Part shown: positions 25,883-34,900 of the stretch, piece after piece
Position numbering within the stretch: the stretch's first letter is position 1
Layout: every line of letters begins with the position of its first letter
Assembly: GCF_019334315.1 (NCBI RefSeq)
Contig: NZ_JAHWGL010000004.1
Coordinates: 1 to 64,000, forward strand
Origin: Hymenobacter profundi
GTDB lineage: Bacteria > Bacteroidota > Bacteroidia > Cytophagales > Hymenobacteraceae
DNA: 64,000 nt
Direction: 5' to 3'
Translations under genes and position numbers: made by a program
The notes under the pieces: model-generated
Seen by the model: only the letters and a program-made list of their open reading frames with translations
Databases searched by the model: none
What the model was told of the DNA's origin: nothing

Positions 25883-26425
25883 ATGAAAAAAGCTTTACTA
25901 CTTCCGTTTCTCTGCCTGTCTATGCTTTTGATGGCAGCTCGCCCGTTCGCCGAGGTAGAGCTTATTAAGAAGCGCGTGCTAAGCGAGCGGGTTGAAATTC
26001 TCATTCCCAAAGGCTTCGAGGTGATGAGCGAGCAGCAAATGGATTTCAACTACGGAAGTGCCCAAAGCCGCCCGAGTGTTATCTACACCAACAGCAAGGA
26101 AGCCAGCGTTGCCTTCACCTACACCGACAACGCAGCTGATCAGGACATGATCGACATGTACGCTGAAACGTTTTACAAGACGTATACCAAGCAGTTCAAG
26201 AACGCTAAGTGGTTTTCAAACGGCGTGCGCGAAATCAATGGCCGTAAGATGGGCTATATGGAGCTGATGAAGCCGGAGCTGGGCCACGAGGTATATACGC
26301 TGGTGTTCTTCACCGATGTGGAGGGCAAGCTGCTCATGTGCACCTTCACCTGCGCCGACCGCCAAAAGCCCGAGTGGGAAACGGTAGCCAAGCAGATTAT
26401 GGGTTCCCTGCGTACCAACGGCTAA
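25883..26425 (+). CDS. Small exported protein of unknown function
   Basis: A 180-residue protein with a clear signal peptide (MKKALLLPFLCLSMLLMAA). The mature part is a compact alpha/beta sequence with no motif I recognise; segments such as RVEILIPKGFEVMSEQQMDF and VFFTDVEGKLLMCTFTCAD resemble small periplasmic proteins of the PsbP/DcrB-like kind, but this is a loose impression. I start at 25883, because the 10 codons upstream would disturb the signal peptide. It is monocistronic, with a terminator 27 bases after the stop. Confidence 0.8.
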   Translation: MKKALLLPFLCLSMLLMAARPFAEVELIKKRVLSERVEILIPKGFEVMSEQQMDFNYGSAQSRPSVIYTNSKEASVAFTYTDNAADQDMIDMYAETFYKTYTKQFKNAKWFSNGVREINGRKMGYMELMKPELGHEVYTLVFFTDVEGKLLMCTFTCADRQKPEWETVAKQIMGSLRTNG

Positions 26426-26451
26426 GAATAAGCACGTCAGCCGAAGAGTGT

Positions 26452-26496
26452 AAAAACCACTAGCACGTCACCAATCGGTGATATGCTAGTGGTTTT
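26452..26496 (+). terminator. Terminator after the 180-aa exported protein gene
   Basis: AAAAACCACTAGCA pairs with TGCTAGTGGTTTTT, enclosing a second small hairpin (TCACCAATCGGTGA). The T-run is on the plus side. Confidence 0.88.
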
Positions 26497-26578
26497 TGTG
26501 CGTATCAGCATGACCGTAGCGCGTTTCGGCAGTTGCTTCGAATGATAGATCAATACGCTCTTGGGTTCGCCTGCTTAC

Positions 26579-27913
26579 TTAAAATGAAGCCAGAAACCGA
26601 GTAATCAACCTGAACACGCCGGAAAAAGCCGTTAGGGGTAGGGCAGCAGCCTGGTCGTGCACATCGTGGTAGGCAGTAGGGCCGCCACGGGTGTAGAGGA
26701 AAAAGGCAGGCACACCGCTTTCGGTGAAATAATAATGGTCGGAATTGGCTGCCTTGCCGCGGGCTGCTACGGAAGGCACAAAATGCTCGGCCTCGTTGAG
26801 CTGTTGCAAGCGCTGAAAAGCATCGGGCAAAACACGGCCATTCACCACGGTAATGCCTTCTTCACCAGTACCCAACAAGTCTAGGTTGAGCAAGAACCGG
26901 ATGCGGGTTAGGGGCACCAACGGGTGCTGCACGAAGTAGCGTGAACCAACTAAACCAGCTTCTTCACCACCAAAGGCAATGAATAATACGGAGTAAGCCG
27001 GCCGGTTTTCGGGTCGAGCATAGTAGGTGGCCAACTCCAGCAGCATGGCTGTGCCGCTCGCATTGTCGTTGGCGCCGGGAAAGTAGGCGCGGCGGCCCAT
27101 TGTGCCCAGGTGGTCGTAGTGCGCCGTAACAACCAAGAACGAATCGGGCTGGGTGGTGCCGGGCAGCATCCCAATCAGGTTTTGGGTTTGGTAGTCGTGT
27201 TTCAGTTCTGCATCTACCCGTACAGCTACCTGCGCTGCTAGGTCATCTTGTTTAGCAGCATACTTCTGCCAAACTGATTCCAAAATATCTAGGCGTACTT
27301 GGCCAGCCTGCGTGGGAGCCAGTGAGGCCGTGAGCTTAGGTACTAGCGTGAAGCGTAACGCCGCCGAGTCGAGGTGCTGCTGTAGGGGTAGGGGAAGGGT
27401 AGCCAAGCGAGGTACGTCGGCGCTACGGATTGCCACGCCGCCCCCGTACCAGGGGCGTTTCAATAGGCGCTGCTGGGCCGCGGCATCTGTGAAAACCAGC
27501 GTATCGAGGCGAATAACGGGTGCCGCTGAAAACGGTCCGCCTATTTTGCCTGACCCTGATTCGGGAGCGGCAATAAACTCCTTGCCCGGCTGCAACTGGA
27601 GGGAGCGGCCCAGCATCGGAAACCGCAGCATGCCGAAACGAAGCTCCAATTGCAGCTTCCCCGGAAAGGTATTTACATCCAGCGGAAACGACTGGGTATA
27701 GTCAGGTGCTAAGGGCTGCAAACCCAGCTGCTGGAACCGCTGCCGCAGATAGGCAGCGGCTTGCTGGTCGCCGTGGCGTACGTAGCCGCGGCCGTGCATC
27801 TGGGGTGCGGCGAGGGTAGCTATGGTTTGGCGCACGCGGGCCATGTCCTGCGCCAGTGCCGCGAAGGGTAGGAGCCCTACCCCCAGCAGCAGCCAACGGC
27901 GCCCGGTGGCCAT
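26579..27913 (-). CDS. M28-family zinc aminopeptidase, exported
   Basis: A 444-residue exported metallopeptidase. It has a signal peptide (RRWLLLGVGLLPFAALA). The two-zinc M28 site is complete: His in TAHYDHLG, bridging Asp in GANDNASGT, the Glu pair in AFGGEEAGLVGS, an Asp in LNLDLLGTG and a His in TAYHDVHD. These enzymes remove N-terminal residues from peptides. I place the start at 27913 on the signal peptide; it overlaps the stop of the VanZ-like gene by one base (TGATG). It is the last gene of the sprA-gcvH-vanZ-peptidase run on the minus strand. Substrate range unknown. Confidence 0.93.
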   Translation of the reverse strand: MATGRRWLLLGVGLLPFAALAQDMARVRQTIATLAAPQMHGRGYVRHGDQQAAAYLRQRFQQLGLQPLAPDYTQSFPLDVNTFPGKLQLELRFGMLRFPMLGRSLQLQPGKEFIAAPESGSGKIGGPFSAAPVIRLDTLVFTDAAAQQRLLKRPWYGGGVAIRSADVPRLATLPLPLQQHLDSAALRFTLVPKLTASLAPTQAGQVRLDILESVWQKYAAKQDDLAAQVAVRVDAELKHDYQTQNLIGMLPGTTQPDSFLVVTAHYDHLGTMGRRAYFPGANDNASGTAMLLELATYYARPENRPAYSVLFIAFGGEEAGLVGSRYFVQHPLVPLTRIRFLLNLDLLGTGEEGITVVNGRVLPDAFQRLQQLNEAEHFVPSVAARGKAANSDHYYFTESGVPAFFLYTRGGPTAYHDVHDQAAALPLTAFSGVFRLITRFLASF

Positions 27914-28329
27914 CAGGCCTGCCACCAGCGCCGCAGGAGCCAAGCCGCGCCCAGGCCCGCCACAGTGCCCAGTGTGTCGCTGATGAGGTCGGACCATTCG
28001 CCTTGGCGGCCCAAACCCATAGTTGCCTGTAGTACCTCAATCAGCCCCCCAAACAAAGTGCAGCCAACGCCTACCCATAGCAGTGCCTGACGGCGCAGGG
28101 TAGGGAAGCGGCGCTGCCGCCGAGCCGAGATATAGCTGGTGAAAGACAATACCGCGAAGACGCCTGCGTGGGCAGCCGTGTCAAACGACAGTAAATCCCA
28201 GTGCGGTGTGTCGGGCATTTCCTGGGCTGGCGTGAGGGTCAGCACCAACACCAACGCCGCCCACGTGGCCGGCACACCAGCAAAGGCGCGCGGCGACGCG
28301 GGCGGCGTTATGCTCGTTGAAGCCGTCAA
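27913..28329 (-). CDS. VanZ-like family membrane protein
   Basis: A 138-residue membrane protein with about four hydrophobic segments, among them TWAALVLVLTLTPAQEMP, FAVLSFTSYI and GTVAGLGAAWLL. The order TPxxxxP near the first helix, then DTAAHAGVFAVL and EVLQ...GEWSDLISDTLGT, matches the VanZ-like family (named for a teicoplanin-resistance protein, function in Bacteroidota unknown). One base separates it from gcvH and it overlaps the peptidase start by one base, so the three are likely translated together. The gcvH-vanZ pair beside sprA is a gene order I know from other Bacteroidota. Confidence 0.88.
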   Translation of the reverse strand: MTASTSITPPASPRAFAGVPATWAALVLVLTLTPAQEMPDTPHWDLLSFDTAAHAGVFAVLSFTSYISARRQRRFPTLRRQALLWVGVGCTLFGGLIEVLQATMGLGRQGEWSDLISDTLGTVAGLGAAWLLRRWWQA

Positions 28330-28330
28330 C

Positions 28331-28711
28331 TTAAGCGCCTACGATTTCACCATAGGACTCAGCCGTCAGCAGCTCGTCCAACTCAGCGGCGTTGCCTATC
28401 GACATCTTGATCATCCAGCCGTCACCATAAGGGTCAGAGTTCACCAGCTCGGGGCTGCCGTCGAGGGCGGGGTTGATTTCTAATACGGTACCGGTGAGGG
28501 GGCTAAACAGGTCCGAAACCGTCTTCACGGCCTCTACCGTCCCAAATACGTCGTTTTGGGCTACATCCTTGTCCAGCGTGTCAATGTCTACATACACGAT
28601 GTCGCCCAGTTCTTTCTGCGCGTGGTCGGTGATGCCTACGTATGCTACGTCGCCTTCAACGCGCACCCATTCGTGCTCTTTGGTATACTTCAGTTCAGCG
28701 GGGAGATTCAT
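28331..28711 (-). CDS. gcvH: Glycine cleavage system H protein
   Basis: A 126-residue lipoyl carrier that shuttles the aminomethyl group from the P to the T and L proteins of glycine cleavage. The lipoylated lysine is Lys63 in [12 protein letters not shown], within the family signature; EHEWVRVEG and [16 protein letters not shown] are also typical. I start at 28711 ([15 protein letters not shown]); codons upstream in the open frame come from repeat DNA. It lies downstream of sprA, with the palindromic repeat 28814-28975 in between, and just ahead of the vanZ-like gene. The P and T proteins are not in the window. Confidence 0.97.
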   Translation of the reverse strand: MNLPAELKYTKEHEWVRVEGDVAYVGITDHAQKELGDIVYVDIDTLDKDVAQNDVFGTVEAVKTVSDLFSPLTGTVLEINPALDGSPELVNSDPYGDGWMIKMSIGNAAELDELLTAESYGEIVGA

Positions 28712-28813
28712 GCAAAGCCAGGTTAAAATGAACAGCCCCCAAAAGTACGGGAAAAGGCGAAGAGTGGAATGGTGAAGGGGTGAGTTTGTGAAGGGGTGAA
28801 ATAGGGAGTGATG

Positions 28814-28975
28814 AGTTTGTGAAGTGGTGAATGAAAAAGCGTCTGTCATCCTGAGCGCAGCGAAGGACCTTCTCACATAAGAACGACAGACGTACCAACG
28901 ACTCGTTTTACGGGCATAAGGTCTTTCGCTGCGCTCAGGATGACAGACGCTTTTTCATTCACCACTTCACAAACT
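28814..28975. repeat. Large perfect-type palindrome (GTCATCCTGAGC family)
   Basis: Left arm 28814-28871 and right arm 28918-28975 are reverse complements over 58 bases with a single mismatch, around a 46-base centre. Each arm has an outer part (TTTGTGAAGTGGTGAATG) and an inner part (GTCATCCTGAGCGCAGCGAA). It lies between sprA and gcvH, 20 bases after the sprA stop codon. It is the best copy of the family in the window. Confidence 0.93.
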
Positions 28976-28995
28976 CCCCACTCCCCACTCCCCAT

Positions 28996-31900
28996 TTACT
29001 GCGACAGGCTATAGCGAAGCTGGATACCACCTTCGGTGGCGGCGTTGCGGAAGGAGTTTTGCACGCGCGGAGCCGTAACGGTGCGCGTGAAGTAGAATTG
29101 CAGGTTCAGACGCTGGTTGAGGGTGTAGTCAATGGTAGGGCGCAGCAGCACCTGGCGGGTACCGCTAGTGACCAGGCTAAAGGGCGTGCCCACATCCGAC
29201 CCGTCTACCACATCCTCGATAGTACGCTGGATGATGGTATTGTCCCGAATCGACATATCCAGGCGGGCGTTGAGCTGGTTGCGCAGCACCTTCTGCTCGC
29301 CCCCGATACGGAAAGGCAGCTTCAGGCGGTCCGTCACGTAGCCAAAGCCTATCACCATCTCGGTGGTATGCAGCTCCGTTACCTGGGCGTTGATGGTGTT
29401 CAGGCCTACGTTGCGCGTCACGCGATACTCCAGGTTGCCGGATACCTTTTGCAGAGTCTGGAAGTTGATACCGATCAGCGGGGCCAGCTGCTCCGAAATC
29501 GTCACCTGCCCTAAGATATAGTAGGGAACAAACAGGCTGTTATCGTTGGTAACGGTTGAAAATGCGTCGTCCTTGGGCGCAGCAGTGTACAGCGTAGAGG
29601 TAGTGTAGCTGTTGATGCTGTAGACCGAGGTATAGGCGTGCTTGAGCGTGACAGAGCGGAAATAGCGCTGCACAAACGGCAGCTGTGCCAGGCCGTTGTA
29701 CTGAATAGTCCAGTTGGGCAGCGGAACTTTGAACTGTTTGGTCGGATTGAATCCCTTCGCCTCGTAGCCGTCCGACGACTTACCGCGGTAGGCATCTAGG
29801 AAAGCGGGTAGCAGCACGTCTTGCGAGTTGTAGCTGTACACGCCGGGGGCAGCATTGGCAGCAGTCAGACGGTCGTACACAAAGGCCCGGTTCTGCACAA
29901 AGCGGTTGAAGGCTTTGGAAATCGTACCCTCCGCCGACCGGTCGCCGAACAGCGTTTGGATGGAGATGAACGAAGTGCTGAACGATCCCGACCCCAGTGG
30001 GTTACTTGCTGCAGCTACGCCACCCGGTACGGGTAGCAGTGTTTCTTCATCAATGGTCCGACGGTAAAACACCTCCCGGTTACGAATTCGCTGTTGGCGC
30101 GCGTCCAGCTGAATGTTGAAGTCGCGGAAGGGTTGCAGGGAGGTGCGCAGTGTCAGATTATCGGTGAGCAAGGAGCTGAGCGGCGTATTCAGCAGGTCGC
30201 TGCGCTCCGTGTACCACCCGTTGCTGGCGGCGCGCTGGTACAGCATATCAAGATCTGTAAAGTTACTGTACTGCTTGCCCAGGATGAATGGAATACCCGG
30301 CGCATTAAACGAGTTATTCATCCCAAAAAACTGCGTGCTGGGCAGGTAGCCCGGCAGCAGCGTACCGTTGCTGCGGGTGTAGGTGAAGTCCAGGGAGCGG
30401 GCCGTCATCAAGGAACGCAGTACTGCTTTCAGCGCCCGGAACTCCGGGGCTTTGCGGGTGGTATCGGCGGGGGCGCCAGCCACACCAGGGGCGCCGGGCG
30501 CGGTAGGCTTGGGCTTAATGATGCGGCCTTTCTCGTCGCGTTGCACGGGTGGGGGCGGCGGGGCGTTGTTGATGATGTTGAGGAAGCGCACTTTGTTGTA
30601 GAGCTTCACCAAATCAATCTTACCCGTACCGCTCAGCTCGCCGTTGTTCTGAATGGTATTGCCGAGGGTAGTGCTATCGGAGGCCAGCGGGCTGTTGGGG
30701 TCGCGCAGCACGCGCAGCGCCGTAGAAGCCGCCTGCCAGGTGTAGTTGGCCGAGTAGCGCGCATTGATAGATACCCAGTCGGTGAGCGGGAATTTATCCA
30801 GCGGCACGCGCCACGTTACGGCTACTAGTTGGGTGAAGTTGGTAGTGCGGCCCCCGCGCAAGAGGTTGTCGCGAATCAGGTCGCGGTTCTGCTGGGCCTG
30901 ATCGGAGCTACCCACGGCCCGGCCTACCCCTTCATCCACAATCGCGCGGTTGTTGGCCGTATAATCCAGAATCAAGGATTTGGTCAGGTCCCACTTCAGA
31001 TCGTAGATGCGGTTGAAGTAGAAGCTCTTCTGGAAAATACCTGCGCCGGTTGAAACAGGAAGGGTACCAGGTTCCAGCACACGCTGTAAAAACCGCTCGT
31101 TGTAGCGCCGGTCCAGGTCAGCCCGGAACGAGAAGCGCGAGGGTAGGGGAGTGAAGTTCACTTCCTGCAAAAACTTCAGGTAGGGCGAGTCCAGCGCCTT
31201 TAATCCTGCTAGCGGCGTGTAGTTCTTGGGCGTGGTTTGGTACACGTAGGCCAGCGCCCCCGTGAAGGTACGAGTGTAGTCTTTGTCGGTATTGATGTCG
31301 GTGTGCGTGCGCTCGGTAATGGCATAGCTCACCGCAAAGTTCTCAATATCATAGGGGCGCACCGGCTTCTGCGGGTCGGTGCGCTCCTTATGCGCGTTTA
31401 GAACACTGATGCTGCGCTGGCTGGTTTGCGAAACGACTTCCTTCTCGTACTCGCGGCGCAGTTCTCTATCAGAGCCAAATTTTTGCAGCGACTGGCTGAG
31501 CTTGGTATCAGGATCCAGCGGGTCGTACTCGGGCTTGCTGACCTCGGAGCCCGCCTGCACCAACACAGGCAGCCGTAGGCCCAGCTTCTCGGGCAGGAAC
31601 CTGTCGGCCGCGATGGTGGCATTCACGTCACCGCGCATAATGTCGCTGGTCGTGCGCTGCTGGAGCTTATCCTGCAAGCCACCGAAGCCCGAGGTAACAT
31701 AGCTGCCCGTAGCCGTCACGTTGGCCACGTCGGCTAGCTGAGTGTTAAAGCGGGCTGTGGCGGCCCAGGCACTCTTACGGTCGAACTCAAACACCCGGAA
31801 CTCATCGGCCCACACCGTCACCGACTTGCTCACGCCGTTGTCCAGGGGGTTGAAAACGCCAATCATGGCACCCTGCACCTGTGAGAAGTCGGGGTTGCCT

Positions 31901-34900
31901 ACTACCGTGATGGTAGCCCCAGTGGGCAAGTTTTCAGTATAAGTAAAGGGAGTAAAATAAAACTCTGACCCCAGATTATTCTGAACGGCAACGGCATTAC
32001 GGGCCGCTTTGGCATTGATAAAATCCTGGAACGCCACCTGAATCTGGTTGGCATCAGGCCAGATTTCGGAGGTAGTCGATGCGCCCGTGCGGGTGATTTG
32101 CAGGGGCAGCGAGTACTCGTAGTAGTTCTGGGTGTAGTCGGTGCCGATGCGGATAAAGGCGCGTACGTCGCCATCGTTCACGTTGGCTTCCTGCGTTTCG
32201 GCGTGCAGGAACATCCGCAGTTGCTTGTACCGCAACAGGCTGATCTGGATGTTTTTGTAGGCAGCCTTGCCGTAGCCGTCGCGTAGGCCGTCCACTGTCA
32301 GGCGTAGGCTTTGCTCGTTTTGCCGGCGGTTCACGGTGCTGGAACCATACTCTTGGTCGCGCTGAATGCCGGGCGGCAGTACGTACGGAATGGCACCCGA
32401 CGTATTGGCCGAGGCGCCGTTTTCCTCCAAGCTCACCGTCGAAATAGCAAAGCCCTCAGCATCGGTATCGTTGTTGAGTACGGGCTGGCCGGGGGTAGCA
32501 ATGGTGCTCAGGAAGCGGCGCCACTGGTTGGCCACAAACTGCGGCTGCACCAGGCGTAGCACCACCGGCTGCTGCCACTGCGTGAGGTAGAGGCGCACAA
32601 ACCGGATGGATTTGAAACCAAACGGCTGCCCATTAGGCGTGCCGCGCACAGCCGAATACTGCCGCACCGGCACCCGGAACTGGTACCACGACACCGACTC
32701 GCCGTTGGAGCCGGCAATGGTGCGCGTCACCTTGTCCACGATGTAGTTCTGACCCACTACCATATTGTTGGGCCGGATTTGCAGACGGTACTCGTAGTAG
32801 CGCTCCAGGTCCGTCACCACGTTGTCGCGGTTCAGGTCTTCCTTGTCGGGGTAGGCGGTGGAGCTTTGGTTGGTGTCGGAGGTGGAGTTGCCCTCCATCC
32901 CGTTGTACTGCTTGTAGCGACCCAGAATATGGTTGCCGGCCTCGGTACCGTTGTATGCACCCGAGAGGTGGTGCAGGAAGTCGTCGCCGGCTGGGTCGTC
33001 CAGGGCCGAAAACGGACCGGGTACACCCAGCGCTTTTTCGGCGGTATTGTCTACCCCATCTAGGCCTACATCCTGCTGCGCCCGCGCCCCATTGGCTGCC
33101 GAGAACGCATCGGTTAAAAACTGCTGGGTGGTAGCCCTACCCCAAACGGTGTTCTGCGTCAGGTTGGCCGCGTTATTGGTGCCGTCGGGTAGGCCGTTCT
33201 CAAACTCATTGATGTTGTTGTTGCGCAACACATCTTCCGATACCGAGCCCAGGTTGATGTAGAAATCACCGCCGGGGTTGGTAGAAGCCACCGTCTCGTT
33301 CACCCCATCGCGAATGACGTTGTTGCCGTTGTTGCTCTGAATGAAGGGGTCCATCATCCAGAACTCAATGTACTCGACGTTGGCGTTGTCGAAGTCCGTA
33401 TCGAAGGTGATTTCGCGGCTGATGGCGCCGTAGTTGCCCTGCGCCAGGCCGAGGGGTAGGGAACGGCCATCGGGGCCTACCTGCGGATTATAGTTATACT
33501 GCCCACGCTCCGTTGGGAAGTAAGCCAGGTCTAGAGGCAATTCAAAACCGTTGCCAGTAGCGCCCACGTCGCGGGCTGGGAAAATCTCAGTGCGCGGAAT
33601 GCCCCGCACGTAGTGGTTGCGCAGCTCCTGCGTCCCAATGCTAGAAGGTTTGCTGGGGCCGTTGGAGTAGTAAGTCTGATCTACGGTGTACCAGGCCATC
33701 TTAGCGCGGCGGTAGGCAAATGGCAGCCCCTGCTCCTGCGACCCTTGGATGGGTAGGGGCGTCGTGCCCAGGCGCCACACCGTAGCCGAGTTCAAACCGG
33801 CCAGCGTGTAGGGCGTGCGCGCATTCTCGAAGTCATCGAGGTAGGACACGCCGTTTTCGCCGCGGCCCAGCTCCGTTTTGCCCGGCAGTAGTTGGGCAAA
33901 CTCCCCACTAAAGGCCACCGACGACGGCGCCTTGGTGCTGAGGCCCGGTAGCATATCCAGGTACTTGGTGAGGGCCCGCGACTCGCGGCGCATGTTCACG
34001 TCGAAGCCGTAGATAGTGTTGTTGTTGGGCTCGTCGCCGATGGCTACGCGGTTGATGCCGGGGGCCTGGTTTTCAATCAGCTTCAGCATGGTAGCGCCAA
34101 AGTTGATGTCGGGGCTGAGGCGGTAGTCGAGACGAGTGCCAATAAGGCGGCGCGGCTGCACCTGCACCACCGCGTTTTTCTCGAAGGTGATGCGCAGCTC
34201 GTTGGCCGAATTGAGATAGCTCGGGTTCAGGATTTTCACCTGCGCCTGATCGTAGAACACCTGATAGTCAACCGTTTCCTGCAACAGCGTGCTCCCCGCA
34301 TACACCCGCACCGAACCCTGCGCAATGCCAAAACCAGGTAGGCTAATCACGTCGGTAGACGTAGCCTGGTAGCGCCCGCGTAGGAAAAACTTGTCCTTGT
34401 CCTGCACCTGTTGGGCATCGCTCTGCACTTGATTATATAGGGCCGAGTACACGTACTTGTCGATCAGTCCCTGCTCGGTGCCGGCCACAAACTGGTTCTG
34501 CAAGTAATTGCCAAACGGCTCTACCTCTGGGAAGTAAATGCGCCCCAGGGTAGGGTCGATGGTGATGCCCGAGATAAAGTCGAAGTTGCCGTCGGCGTTT
34601 CGGTCGTTGTTGGGGTTCAGGTTATCGAGGTTGAGCACCTGAATCAGCGGCACGTTCTGCACGCTCTGCCCTTCCTTCAGCGAAATCAAGTCCACACCCG
34701 TCACATCGTCCTTGTACACCACTTGCAGCTGGAAGTTCTCGCGGTTGAGCTGCGTAGCATTCAGCGAGTACACGTTCTTCATCAGCAAATCCCAGGTAGG
34801 GAGGTTGCGCGTGAGCAGGTTGGGATTCTGCGGATTCACGTTGGGGTCGGCCAGGCCCACGCCGGGGTTGGTGGCCTTCAGCATCTTCAGGAAAATCACC

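Noticed and set aside
30094..30828. Open frame of 244 codons on the plus strand
   Set aside because: Lies fully antisense within sprA, whose frame is continuous and family-like; the product looks like no protein family.
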